Positions 50,835 through 60,010 of a stretch of DNA of 64,000 bases are shown here, piece by piece. Location of the stretch: positions 49,889-113,888 of the forward strand of contig JADZFR010000038.1 in NCBI GenBank assembly GCA_020849795.1, given 5' to 3'. A program made the translations under genes and the position numbers. Under the pieces are notes generated by a model. The model worked only from the letters and a program-made list of their open reading frames with translations. It searched no databases and was not told where the DNA came from. This DNA is from Planctomycetota bacterium. Its GTDB lineage: Bacteria; Planctomycetota; UBA8742; UBA2392. The number at the start of each line of letters is the position of its first letter. Within the stretch, counting starts at the first letter, position 1.

Positions 50835-53191
50835 GCGAGCCCGCAAAGAATCCAATGCCGCCGGCAGCGGACAACAAGCAGCGCTTCACGCCAGACGAAG
50901 TGATCGCCTCGCAGCGCAACCGGCAGTTGATCATCATCACCGTGGTGTGCCTCGTGCTGGCCGGCTTGGTAGCCCTGACGCGGCTTGCCAACAAGCCCGA
51001 AGTGCCGGTGGTCGAACTGCCGCTGGTCGGCGGAACGACGGAAGCCCCGGCCTTCAAGAAATCCGACGTGACCGCAATTGAGATCTGGGGCGGCACAAGC
51101 CCCAAACTGGTACTGCGCAACGAGCGCGAACAGTGGCGCGTACCCGGAAGATTCAATACGCCTGCCGATGAGCGCGAAGTCAATGCGCTGCTGACCAAGC
51201 TGGCAGACGCAAAGCGCCTGAACCGGCCGGCGTCAACGCAGGCTGATTCCTTCGTGCTCTATCGACTGGATGATGAAGCGGCTGCTCACCTTCGCATTCT
51301 CGGCGAGGGCGGAAAAGAGCTGCTGCACCTGATGGTCGGCAAAGCCGAAACCGGCAACCGCGCCTTTGTGCGCTTTGTCGGCGACGGCGCACCCATCGGC
51401 ATCTTTGAAGTATCCGACATGACCGGCGACTTCGACTCGCTGTATTCACGCCTGCACCTCACACCCGAGGGTACGCCCAACACCAAACGCTGGCTTGACC
51501 TCTCTTCGTTTCAGCCGCTGCCCTTTGAAGCGGTTGCCCAGCGCATCTCGTTGCGCGATGGCGACCGCGCAGTGCAGTTCAGCCGGGTGGCTGGCAGCGA
51601 CGTTGCCCGCGAAGAGTGGGAAATGACCAGCCCGCGCAAGTCCAAGGCCAACGGCGCAAACGTGCGCGCGATTGTGGATGCGCTGATGAACTTCAACGCC
51701 AGCGATATCGCCGGCAAGCTCGACACCGATGGCGGCGCCCTGGGCGTGATCGACGCCAAGCGCGAGATCGTTGTCGAATACTCTGAAGGCGAGAAGCAGT
51801 CCGTAAGTCGACTGTATTTTGGTAACGCGAAAGACAACCAGGTCGCAACCCTGCTCAAGGCGACGGACCGCGGCGAGCTGGTGTACTGGTGCAGCGACGC
51901 GTCGTTGTCGCGCATCTTCCGGCCCACTGGCGACTTTCTGGAAAAAGCCCGCCTGGTTCTGATCCCTGACGGCATACAGCCCACCCAGATGCTGTTCTTC
52001 AGCAAAGGCAAAGTCATCCGCCTTGAGCGCGATGCCAGCGACCGGTGGCAAATCAGCGAGCCGTTCATCGGCAAGGCCAGCCTTGCCGCGGTCTCGAACG
52101 TGCTGACCACGCTGCTGGCATTGCAGGGCTACGGCGACGACGCCAAGTCGATCAAGCGCGAAGAGTTGAAGCTGGGCCCGGGCCTGAGCGAGCAGTGGAT
52201 CGAAGCCCAATGGAAGCCCCGCGGCAACGGCACCGACGGCGATGATGAACCGGACACTCCGGAAGATCCCGAGACACCAACCCAGCCCAAGCCGCCGGCT
52301 CTGAAGTCGGCCCGGCTTTACTTCGGTATCGTCGTTGATGGTGACGTGCCGGTGCTGCGCATGCAGGAGGGCGAGGACGACCGCGTGTTCTGGATAGCGC
52401 AGGGTCGCCTGGCGGACCTGTTCACCAGCCCTCGCGACCTGCAAGAGCCCGAGAACACGGGCGCTATGAAGTTCACCGACGAGCCCGTGGAGATTACGGT
52501 GCGCGACGGCGAATCGACGCTGAAGCTCGAGAAGGCCGACGGCTGGAAGATCGCGGGCGAAACGCCCGTTGCCGCAGACACCGTGCCCCTGAACCAGTTG
52601 CAGAACGGCCTGCGTTCACTGACCGGCGTGCGCCACGAGGGCGTGATTGACCACGACGCGTTGGGAGTTGGCGACAACGCCAGGCGCAGCATCAGCGTTG
52701 CGTTGGGCCGCGAAGAAACCTCGCAGCGCATTACGCTGCGCTTCGGCACGCCTGACCACGGCTACACGCCTGTGCTGTCGCTGCGCACCGGCGCCGAAGA
52801 GAAACTGCATTGGGTCGATGATGCCAGCGCCGACGCGCTGTTCATCAATCCAGCCGACTATCGCGTGCTGGGTTCATTCAAGGCCAAAGTCCGGCAAATC
52901 CTTGTGTCGTGGGAAGGCAATGTCGGCGGCGTGCAACCCAAAGAGGCCGGCCGCACCAAAGAGCAGGCGCTTGCACTGGTCAAGCAGATCATTGCCGAGG
53001 CTGGGACTGCCGACTTCGTCGAGTTGCAGCGCAAACACAATGAAGACAGCGTGCCCGACAACACCTACGATGTCGACGAGTCACCGAAGTTCGTCAAGCC
53101 GTTCACGCGTCTGGCCTCAGAGCTGAAGGTTGGTGAAGTCGGTTACTGCGAATCAAAATTCGGGTTCCACATTCTCAAGCGGATCGAGTAG
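50831..53191 (+). CDS. DUF4340 protein with C-terminal parvulin-like domain
   Basis: A 786-residue protein with one membrane helix near the N-terminus (about 36-55) and a long periplasmic part containing repeated DUF4340-type modules (VTAIEIWGGTSPKLVLRNER, then W-R-V-P; a later SARLYFG segment). The last 100 residues read as a PPIC/parvulin-type rotamase: TKEQALALVKQII, FVELQRKH, KFVKPFTRLASELKVGEVGY and FGFHILKRIE at the very end. The usual HILV start of parvulin reads RQILVS here, so one ligand of that fold is changed. DUF4340 proteins commonly sit beside GldG-type genes; the added rotamase-like end is not usual. Confidence 0.82.
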   Translation: MSEPAKNPMPPAADNKQRFTPDEVIASQRNRQLIIITVVCLVLAGLVALTRLANKPEVPVVELPLVGGTTEAPAFKKSDVTAIEIWGGTSPKLVLRNEREQWRVPGRFNTPADEREVNALLTKLADAKRLNRPASTQADSFVLYRLDDEAAAHLRILGEGGKELLHLMVGKAETGNRAFVRFVGDGAPIGIFEVSDMTGDFDSLYSRLHLTPEGTPNTKRWLDLSSFQPLPFEAVAQRISLRDGDRAVQFSRVAGSDVAREEWEMTSPRKSKANGANVRAIVDALMNFNASDIAGKLDTDGGALGVIDAKREIVVEYSEGEKQSVSRLYFGNAKDNQVATLLKATDRGELVYWCSDASLSRIFRPTGDFLEKARLVLIPDGIQPTQMLFFSKGKVIRLERDASDRWQISEPFIGKASLAAVSNVLTTLLALQGYGDDAKSIKREELKLGPGLSEQWIEAQWKPRGNGTDGDDEPDTPEDPETPTQPKPPALKSARLYFGIVVDGDVPVLRMQEGEDDRVFWIAQGRLADLFTSPRDLQEPENTGAMKFTDEPVEITVRDGESTLKLEKADGWKIAGETPVAADTVPLNQLQNGLRSLTGVRHEGVIDHDALGVGDNARRSISVALGREETSQRITLRFGTPDHGYTPVLSLRTGAEEKLHWVDDASADALFINPADYRVLGSFKAKVRQILVSWEGNVGGVQPKEAGRTKEQALALVKQIIAEAGTADFVELQRKHNEDSVPDNTYDVDESPKFVKPFTRLASELKVGEVGYCESKFGFHILKRIE

Positions 53192-55086
53192 TGGCAGAAA
53201 CCGAGACACCGGGCATTCTGAAGCGACTGTTCATGAACCCGCTTGCGGTGCGTGAGCTTCGCGTTGCCTGCCGCAGCTGGAAGCTGGTCATTATCCTGAC
53301 CGCATACCTGCTTGTGCAGGGCGCGATTTTCTCGATCTGGCTGTTTGTGTCGTCTGACTCGGCGGGCCTGTACGAAGACCCGACTTCCATCGGCAGCGGC
53401 TTGTTCACAACCCTGGCGGTGGTGCTGGTGATCGTGGTGATGCTGGTCTTTCCCGCGTTCTCGAGTACCGCGATTGCCTCTGAGCATGAGCGCAAGAGCT
53501 TTGACCTGCTGCTGCTCACGCCGCTGGCGCCGTGGGAAATCGCGCTGGGCAAGTTTTTTGCCGCGGGCATCCAGGCCAGCATCTTCCTGGTTGCCACCGT
53601 GCCGCTGTTCGCGATGGCCAACCTGTTCGGCGGCATCAAGCCGGAAGTGTTCTTTGCCATCCTGTGGATGCTTGTGCTGCTCAGCCTGTTGATCAGCTTC
53701 TTGGGCGTCTTCGCATCCAGCCTGGTCACCAAGAGTATTCCCGCGGTGCTGGTGACGTACCTGTTCGCCCTTTTCTTCGGGATGATCCTGCTGACCGTGT
53801 TCATCATCCTGATGGTGGCGCGTACGCTTGCGGCCGCGACCTTTCCGCTGGTTGCGTTCCTGACGGACCCGACGTTGAACGAGGGCATCTACTACGTCAC
53901 CACGCTGACCGTTTCGTGCGCGATCTACTGCACCTTCCTGTTTCTCTCGACGACCAACCGGCTTAAGCCCACTTCTCACAACAAGAGCACCGGCCTGCGC
54001 CTGTTCTGGACCGCCGTGGCGATTGTTGTGCCGGTGCAGATTGGCGCTTACTTCTTGATGTCGCGGCTGCCATCGCACGACGCGGCACTGACCACCCTGA
54101 TCATGTCGGCGCTGTACCTGGGTGCCTTGCTGCTGGTGCCTGCCCTGAGCGCGCCAGCCGAAGCACCGGTGGCAAGCCGCCGCGTGCGCCGCGAAATGTC
54201 AAAGCTGCCGCAGGGGCTGGTCAAGGGCGGCGGCGCCATGTTCTTTCCGGGTGGGGCGCGCGGGGCCGCGCACTCGGCCATGCTGGTCGGCGTGGGCATG
54301 CTGCTGCTGGCCGTCGCCGGCTGGCTGACGTTTGGGCAACTCGAGTCGCGCCTCGATGACGTGTCGATGGTGGCGGCCGACTACGCGCAGATGATGGAGG
54401 TAACGAGTTCCCGGGCAGGAACAGGCACCGCGATGACGCGACTGATGAGCGGTGGTATTGAAGGCGTTAAGCAGGAAGTCGTCACATTCTATGGTCATGA
54501 GTACAACGGGTTTCTGCTGATGCTGGTGGCCATTGCACTGACCGTGCTGGTCACGAGCCAGATCACCTGGCGCATTTCGTTAAGCGGGCTTTCCAAGTCC
54601 CTGTCGGGCGTGCTGGCGGCATTGATGCTGGTGGTATGGCTTGCGGTGCCATGGATCGGCGAGCAGTTCAGCGGCAACGGCTCGCTGGAAGACCAGAAGT
54701 TCGCTCAGTTCAGCCCGATCCATGCGTGCATGACCTCAATCGCGCACGGCAAGGCCACGGGCCGCATTGCGCTGGTGGACCCGGACCGCGCCAAGCAATA
54801 CGAGTTGCGCGCCGAGCGCCTCAACGTTCGCTGGTGGACTTTTACGGGCGTAACTGCGGCCCTGGGGCTCGGCTTGCTGGGCTTGAACATCGTCAGCCAT
54901 CGCAAAGTGATGAAGCTGGTGGCGCAGGCGACGGCCAACGCCGAGCAGCGCCACGAATCCATGCCGCCGCAAGTGACGCAGGCGGCCCTTGAGCAGGTGC
55001 TGCAACAAGTCACGCAGCCGCTGCCCGACCAGATGCCGCCGGGTCCGCCCATGCAGGGCCCGCCGATGGCCGGACCGCCGGCATAA
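53191..55086 (+). CDS. Large ABC-2 type permease
   Basis: A 631-residue polytopic protein with about a dozen hydrophobic helices and the ABC-2 opening MNPLAVRELRVACRSWKLVI. The segment EHERKSFDLLLLTPLAPWEI is the short hallmark of NosY/GldF-like permeases. Starts at GTG 53191, sharing a base with the upstream TAG. A Pro/Gly/Met-rich tail (about 600-631) follows the last helix. Being the second permease in the cluster, it may pair with the 47551 protein or act alone. It ends 4 bases from the convergent gene at 55091. Confidence 0.85.
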   Translation: MAETETPGILKRLFMNPLAVRELRVACRSWKLVIILTAYLLVQGAIFSIWLFVSSDSAGLYEDPTSIGSGLFTTLAVVLVIVVMLVFPAFSSTAIASEHERKSFDLLLLTPLAPWEIALGKFFAAGIQASIFLVATVPLFAMANLFGGIKPEVFFAILWMLVLLSLLISFLGVFASSLVTKSIPAVLVTYLFALFFGMILLTVFIILMVARTLAAATFPLVAFLTDPTLNEGIYYVTTLTVSCAIYCTFLFLSTTNRLKPTSHNKSTGLRLFWTAVAIVVPVQIGAYFLMSRLPSHDAALTTLIMSALYLGALLLVPALSAPAEAPVASRRVRREMSKLPQGLVKGGGAMFFPGGARGAAHSAMLVGVGMLLLAVAGWLTFGQLESRLDDVSMVAADYAQMMEVTSSRAGTGTAMTRLMSGGIEGVKQEVVTFYGHEYNGFLLMLVAIALTVLVTSQITWRISLSGLSKSLSGVLAALMLVVWLAVPWIGEQFSGNGSLEDQKFAQFSPIHACMTSIAHGKATGRIALVDPDRAKQYELRAERLNVRWWTFTGVTAALGLGLLGLNIVSHRKVMKLVAQATANAEQRHESMPPQVTQAALEQVLQQVTQPLPDQMPPGPPMQGPPMAGPPA

Positions 55087-55090
55087 CCGA

Positions 55091-55780
55091 TCAACGTTCG
55101 TCGCGTTGGAGTTCCACGACCAGCGCTTTCTGCGCCGGGTCAAGGTAGATGTCGTAGATCTCGCCTTCCTTGCACTTCTGACGCACTTCCCAGCGTTGCG
55201 GCGCGCGCAGAAATAGTGTCGCGCCCACGGTGCGCGGCACGTCGCGCATCTCAAGCTCTGTGCGCTGCGGCGTCGCAGCCGTTCGTGTGCCGTAGCCGGC
55301 AAGGCTGATGAACTGATAGAAACCGCCCTCGCCAAGCCAGTCCCACGCCCATCGCCATTGCAGCGTTTCAACCTGAAGCTCAAAGTGATTGCCAGATGTC
55401 AGCACCGGGCGGCGCTGCTCGGCCAAGCGTCGGCCCGCGGGGTCCACCGGGTAAAACAGCAGGTTCAACTGGTCGGTCTGTTCATCCAGTTTGCCGATTT
55501 CAATCTCGGCGATCTTGCGGCGCGTTTCAGGCTCGGTCGGCAACTCGGCTGTGATCACCGCCAGCACCAGCGCCTCGATGGCCAGCCAGATGACGATGCA
55601 GCCCAAACCAAGCAGGCCGAAGTCAATGATCGGGGCAAGCGTGCTGGTCTCAACGTCTTCACGGCGCTTCGACTTCAGCCAGAACCAGGCGCGCTGGGCC
55701 ACAAACACAACCAGAAACACACCCAGCACACAGGTAAGAACCGCAAACGCTTTCAGGCGAAAGTTGGGGTCACCATCCAT
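55091..55780 (-). CDS. Hypothetical membrane protein with two helices
   Basis: Not recognised; 229 residues from ATG 55780. Two hydrophobic segments (about 8-30 and 55-80) precede a soluble C-terminal domain of about 140 residues with mixed strands, including LVLAVITAELPTEPETR and a Trp-rich WRWAWDWLGEGGFYQF stretch. The frame continues to 55927 over the cyclase promoter, so I keep the shorter start. It is convergent with the ABC cluster and divergent from the cyclase-like gene, with no clear partner. Confidence 0.65.
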   Translation of the reverse strand: MDGDPNFRLKAFAVLTCVLGVFLVVFVAQRAWFWLKSKRREDVETSTLAPIIDFGLLGLGCIVIWLAIEALVLAVITAELPTEPETRRKIAEIEIGKLDEQTDQLNLLFYPVDPAGRRLAEQRRPVLTSGNHFELQVETLQWRWAWDWLGEGGFYQFISLAGYGTRTAATPQRTELEMRDVPRTVGATLFLRAPQRWEVRQKCKEGEIYDIYLDPAQKALVVELQRDER

Positions 55781-55920
55781 GCGCCGATTATGGCCCAGCC
55801 GGTGCCGGTACGTCAAAGCCCGGCCCGTGCCACGATTGCCGGCTTGGCAACCGGCCGATGCCACGTGCACGGCGCACAGCCCCTGCCGCTTGCGCGATTG
55901 GTTGCTACGCTCTGCGCCAC

Positions 55921-56832
55921 ATGGCATTTGGTCGCAAAATCTCGCGGGCGCAGCTTGAACGCTATGCCGGCAAGGCGCTGGTTGAGGTCGCCGAAAAGAA
56001 CCCCGACGTGCTCAAGCTGGGCGCGTCGCGCCGCAACGTCTCGCTGGTCTATCTCGACATCTGGGGCTTCACTGAGGTCACCAGCTATGCCTCGCCGCAG
56101 GCGGTGATTGACCTGCTGTGCGATTACTTCTCACGCATGACCACCATCATCCGCGGCAACCGCGGCTTTGTAGACAAGTTCTTCGGCGACGCGATCTTCT
56201 CGATCTTCGGCGCACCCATCGAGGACGACCTGCACCCGCTGCACTGCTGCAACGCGGCGCTGGCCTGCCTGCGCGAAACCTACAAGCTGGCTGCCGAGTG
56301 GCACGTCCAGGGCTTCGGGCGCATCGGCCAGTCCATCGGCGTCGTCAGCGGCCCCGCTATCGTCGGCAACATCGGCACCGAAGAGCGCGCGATGTACACG
56401 GCCATCGGCGAGGGCGTCAGCCTGGCGGTCCAGTTGCAACAGGCCTCGCGGCTTTACCGGGCGCCGATCATCATCTCGCGCGAAACCAACAACGCGGTCA
56501 AAGAAAAGCTGCTCACGCGCGAGCTTGACGTCATCAAGGTCCAGGGAACGCACCGCACGACCGCCATCTTTGAGCTGATGGGCACGCTTGGTGAGGTGCC
56601 CGAACACCTGAAGATGCTGGCCGAAGTGTTCAGCCGCGGGCTGGTCTCCTTTCGCCAGCGCGACTGGGACCGCGCCGAGAAGCGCTTCAAGGACGCCGAC
56701 TCGATTTCAGGCGACGACGGGCCGTCGCGCCTTTACCTGCGGCGCTGCCAGCTTTACCGCAAGCATCCCCCACCACCCGAGTGGGACCTGGTCCACGCAC
56801 ACACCGTTCGCATGAACCCCGCCAGCCAATGA
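55921..56832 (+). CDS. Class III nucleotide cyclase domain protein, probably inactive
   Basis: A 303-residue soluble protein whose residues 38-218 follow the class III adenylate/guanylate cyclase fold. Both metal aspartates are kept (Asp46 in LDIWGFT, Asp90 in KFFGDAIF), as is Lys86. The transition-state pair normally read as V-N-L-A-A-R-L is VSLAVQL here: Asn becomes Ser167 and Arg becomes Gln171, and the preceding Asp is Glu164. This strongly suggests a pseudo-enzyme or a different ligand. The C-terminal 80 residues are helical. Its stop overlaps the next gene (ATGA). Confidence 0.85.
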   Translation: MAFGRKISRAQLERYAGKALVEVAEKNPDVLKLGASRRNVSLVYLDIWGFTEVTSYASPQAVIDLLCDYFSRMTTIIRGNRGFVDKFFGDAIFSIFGAPIEDDLHPLHCCNAALACLRETYKLAAEWHVQGFGRIGQSIGVVSGPAIVGNIGTEERAMYTAIGEGVSLAVQLQQASRLYRAPIIISRETNNAVKEKLLTRELDVIKVQGTHRTTAIFELMGTLGEVPEHLKMLAEVFSRGLVSFRQRDWDRAEKRFKDADSISGDDGPSRLYLRRCQLYRKHPPPPEWDLVHAHTVRMNPASQ

Positions 56833-57635
56833 ACCCGCTGCCCCTGCCGATTCGTGGTCCGTTGCAGCCCGGCATGCGGGGCTTCGTGGCGGGCATGCGT
56901 GTCTTCATCACCGGCCTCAAGCTGGTCATGCCCGGCGGCGGCTTGTTCAAGTACGCGCTGGTGCCCGTGCTGGTCGCTGCCTTCGTCCTGCTGCTGCTGG
57001 CGATTGCCGCGTTCTTTGTGGCGCAGGCGCTGCTGGTCGATTGGCTTGCGAGCATGGACTTTGCGCCCTGGTTGTCATGGCTGGGCGGCGTGCTGGCGTT
57101 TGCGCTGGCTGTGGTCGCGGCGTACTTCTTGTTCGGGCCGGTGATGAAGCTGTTCGGCCCGCTGTTCATGGACCCGATCTGCGAGCAGGTGCACCTGCGC
57201 TACACCGGCCAACCACTGGGCGGCCCGACCACCATGCGCGGCGTGCTGAAGGGGCTGGTCTCGTCGATCCCGTCTGCGTTTCGCTCGCTGCTTTCGGCGC
57301 TGCTGATTGAGTTGCCGTTAGCAATCTTTGCCATGGTGACCTTTGTCGGCGCAGCCGTGGCGATCCCTGTGACCGGTTTGCTGCAGGGCGCCGAGTTGAT
57401 GGACGCGCCGCTTGCGCTTCGCAACTTGAAGTGGTCGCAGCGGGTCGGCTGGGTGAAGGCGCATTTTGCGGCCTGCACGGGCATGGGCTCCATGGCAAGC
57501 CTGTGCATGCTGGTACCGGTGCTGAACCTGTTTGTCGTGCCGGCGGGGGTTGCCGCGGCGACCATCCTGATGCTGGCGGGCGACGAGGCCGACCCCGCAC
57601 AAACGCAATCGCAGAAACCTGACCCGACGGGGTGA
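56829..57635 (+). CDS. EI24/CysZ-like membrane protein
   Basis: A 268-residue inner-membrane protein with four or five helices, opening with GFVAGMRVFITGLKLVMPGG, which resembles the EI24 (CysZ) family. CysZ transports sulfate, but the family is broad and no sulfate genes are nearby. The last hydrophobic region (MLVPVLNLFVVPAGVAAATI, about 225-245) is characteristic. ATG 56829 overlaps the stop of the cyclase-like gene, so the two are probably co-translated. A soluble tail carries a run of Q and D. Confidence 0.8.
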   Translation: MNPLPLPIRGPLQPGMRGFVAGMRVFITGLKLVMPGGGLFKYALVPVLVAAFVLLLLAIAAFFVAQALLVDWLASMDFAPWLSWLGGVLAFALAVVAAYFLFGPVMKLFGPLFMDPICEQVHLRYTGQPLGGPTTMRGVLKGLVSSIPSAFRSLLSALLIELPLAIFAMVTFVGAAVAIPVTGLLQGAELMDAPLALRNLKWSQRVGWVKAHFAACTGMGSMASLCMLVPVLNLFVVPAGVAAATILMLAGDEADPAQTQSQKPDPTG

Positions 57636-57655
57636 ACCTTTGGCATTCCCGTTCG

Positions 57656-57661
57656 TATAAT
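57656..57661 (+). promoter_or_regulatory. Perfect -10 box ahead of the M23-like gene
   Basis: TATAAT at 57656-57661 with only a weak match (TGAACC, 57633-57638) at the -35 position. It lies 60 bases before ATG 57721 in the intergenic region. Confidence 0.45.
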
Positions 57662-57720
57662 AGGCACATTGCGTGGATCGGGAGCAGCACCACGCAGCCC
57701 TGGGCTAAGGGCATCGACAC

Positions 57721-58968
57721 ATGGCATTCGCAACTCAACCGGGTGATTTCCAACCGGCACGCCGCGCATGGCTTGCGGCTGTTGGCGTTGGCGCGGGCTT
57801 GTTCGCGTTGCAGCCGCGGCTTCACGCGCAAAAGAAGACACCGCCGCAACCCACCGAAGAAGAGTTGCAGGCGGCTTACGCCGAAACCGAGAAGGCTGTG
57901 GCGAAGGGCAGCACGCCCGACCGGCCCGGTTTGGCGGCGTGGGCGCAGAAGCAGGGCGTCGGCTTGCAGTGGCCCGCCAAGTACTACCTGCCCTGGCCCG
58001 CAGGGGCTGGTCACCAGGTGTACCAAAGCTGGAACGGCAACAAGATCGGGCCGCCGCGTGCCACCCACATGCAGGCGCAAAACTACTACGCGTGGGACTT
58101 TCACATCACGCGCGGCCAATACATCGCGGCAGCGCGCGACGGCAAAGTCACCAACGTTGTCGATGACCAGCCGCCGGGCAACGAGAACGCCAACGTCATC
58201 TACATTGAACACGCCGACGGTGAGGTCAGCGTCTACGCCCACAACGGCAGCAACACAGCACTGGTGGCGGTCGGCGACAAGGTGCTGGCCGGCCAGAAGC
58301 TCTGCCAGGGCAGCAACGAGTCGATGCACCTGCATTTCTGCATCTGGAAGGGCATGATCGACTACCCCTGCCGCTTCATAGACTTTGCGGCGGACAACGG
58401 AGTGCCGCAGTACGGCGGCAACCCGGTCAGCGGCAACAAGGGCCCCGACGCCGGCCTGCTGGCCGAGATCGAGGCCAACTTCAAGAAGGGCGAAGCCGCG
58501 TTCGGGATCAAGGACTACCTGAACGCGCTGAAGTGGTACATGGCCGCGACAGCCGTCGAAGTTCGCGTTGAAGCCTACGAGCAGTCGCTTGCGCGCATCG
58601 AGGAGTGTCGCGTCATCATTGACGAAGAAGTGCAGGCGGCTGTGAAAGAGGCCCGCGATGGCGATATGGCCAAGGCCGAGAAGAGCCTGAAGGCGGTGCA
58701 GAAGAAGTACGGCGACTACGGCAAGCAGCGCGTCGAAGTGGCCATGGACGAGTTGAAGAAGGACCCCAAATTCCGCGAGTGGGCCAACAAACAAGCCAGC
58801 GAAAAGCTGTGGCTGGAAGCCAGGCGGGCCGAAAAGTTCGAGGAGTGGGACAAGGCCGAAAAGGCCTACCGCGAGCTGCGCAAGATGTACAAGAAGGGCG
58901 AGCCCGAGTACGACCAGATCCAGGAGAAGCTGAAAAAGATCAGCATTGCCAAGATCCTTGAGGAGTAG
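57721..58968 (+). CDS. M23-like exported protein with helical C-terminal half
   Basis: A 415-residue exported protein. A twin-arginine-like leader (ARRAWLAAVGVGAG) suggests Tat or Sec export. Residues about 75-225 form a LytM/M23 peptidase fold: YYAWDF (the Asp ligand), IAAARDGKVTNV, VYAHNGSN and HLHF (the His-x-His ligands). The position of the first zinc His in HxxxD appears to be Tyr, so activity is doubtful. Residues 245-415 are helical and repeat-like, with KWYMAATAVEVRVEAYEQSL and a coiled-coil end. It may act in cell-wall remodelling. Confidence 0.8.
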   Translation: MAFATQPGDFQPARRAWLAAVGVGAGLFALQPRLHAQKKTPPQPTEEELQAAYAETEKAVAKGSTPDRPGLAAWAQKQGVGLQWPAKYYLPWPAGAGHQVYQSWNGNKIGPPRATHMQAQNYYAWDFHITRGQYIAAARDGKVTNVVDDQPPGNENANVIYIEHADGEVSVYAHNGSNTALVAVGDKVLAGQKLCQGSNESMHLHFCIWKGMIDYPCRFIDFAADNGVPQYGGNPVSGNKGPDAGLLAEIEANFKKGEAAFGIKDYLNALKWYMAATAVEVRVEAYEQSLARIEECRVIIDEEVQAAVKEARDGDMAKAEKSLKAVQKKYGDYGKQRVEVAMDELKKDPKFREWANKQASEKLWLEARRAEKFEEWDKAEKAYRELRKMYKKGEPEYDQIQEKLKKISIAKILEE

Positions 58969-58978
58969 CACCCAAGCC

Positions 58979-59008
58979 TTGGTTTCTTCTGGTTGTGTCG
59001 CGTATGCT
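58979..59008 (+). promoter_or_regulatory. Predicted promoter of ubiA-type gene, leaderless spacing
   Basis: TTGGTT (58979-58984), 18-base spacer, TATGCT (59003-59008), 6 bases before ATG 59015. Confidence 0.4.
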
Positions 59009-59014
59009 GGGTCC

Positions 59015-60010
59015 ATGTCGGCGACGTACTTTCCTTCGGATGAAATCGTGGCCCGCTATCGCGGCCAGCGCGCGCTGATTGGCTATGTGCGCCTGGCGCG
59101 GCCATTCACGTTGATTCCCCCGATGCTCGGCATGGCATCAGGCGGGATTGTCGCTTACTTCGCTGTCGGTACGCGCCTCGTCTCAGGTAGCGACTTCCTG
59201 ATCGTGCTGCTGCTTGGCACCCTTGCCGCCGGCCTGCTCAACGCCGCCAGCAACGCCGTCAACCAGATCTTTGACCTCGACATCGACCGCATCAACAAAG
59301 CCGGTCGGCCCCTTTGCACCGGCGACGTGTCGACGCTTGGCGCCGGAATCTTTGCCGCGTTCACCGCAGCCTGCGCGCTGATACTCGCCGCCGTGGTCTC
59401 CATGCAGACTGAGCACTGGGGCACGCTGGCGCTGTTTGTGGCAGCCGCTGCATTCTCGGCGGCGTACAGCATTCCGCCGCTGCGCATGAAGTCGCGCGGC
59501 TGGTGGGCCAACATCACGGTCGCGATCCCGCGCGGCACGCTTTTGAAGGTCGCCGGCTGGAGCCTCGCCCAGAACATCCTGTCGGTTGAAGCGTGGTTCA
59601 TCGGCCTGATCATGGGCCTGTTCCTGATCGGTGCGACCACGACCAAAGACTTTGCCGACGTGCGCGGCGACGCGGCCTATGGCGTGCGCACACTGCCCGT
59701 GGTGCACGGCCCGCGAAAGGCGGCCCGGTTTGTCGCGCCATTTCTGGTGCTGCCGTTTCTGCTGATTCCGCTGGGTGCATGGCTGCGCGTGCTGACCGGC
59801 CACACATTTGATCTGATGATGCTGGGCCTCGTGAGCCTGCTGTGGGGCGGCCACATCGCGGCGCGCATCCTCGATGACCCCGAGGCGCTGACCCAGACCG
59901 AGAACCACCCGGCGTGGCGCCACATGTACTACCTGATGATCTTTCTGCAGGTTGGGTTCGCGTTCGCATACATCCCCTACGGCTTCTACGGCGGGCTGTT
60001 CCGTGGCTAA
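59015..60010 (+). CDS. UbiA-family prenyltransferase
   Basis: A 331-residue membrane prenyltransferase. Eight or so helices surround the two Asp-rich metal motifs: N83QIFD87LDID91 and, near residue 210, DFADVRGD. These place polyprenyl diphosphate for transfer to an aromatic acceptor. Since mqnE occurs in this genome, a role as MqnP/MenA-type prenylation in menaquinone synthesis is a fair guess, but digeranylgeranylglyceryl-type or chlorophyll-type members cannot be excluded. ATG 59015 is preceded by a predicted promoter. It overlaps the aminotransferase gene by 8 bases. Confidence 0.88.
   Translation: MSATYFPSDEIVARYRGQRALIGYVRLARPFTLIPPMLGMASGGIVAYFAVGTRLVSGSDFLIVLLLGTLAAGLLNAASNAVNQIFDLDIDRINKAGRPLCTGDVSTLGAGIFAAFTAACALILAAVVSMQTEHWGTLALFVAAAAFSAAYSIPPLRMKSRGWWANITVAIPRGTLLKVAGWSLAQNILSVEAWFIGLIMGLFLIGATTTKDFADVRGDAAYGVRTLPVVHGPRKAARFVAPFLVLPFLLIPLGAWLRVLTGHTFDLMMLGLVSLLWGGHIAARILDDPEALTQTENHPAWRHMYYLMIFLQVGFAFAYIPYGFYGGLFRG

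Noticed and set aside
57166..59016. A 616-codon open frame on the minus strand opposite the M23-like gene
   Set aside because: It runs antisense to two well-supported genes, has no family motif and no ribosome site; long antisense frames are expected at this GC content.
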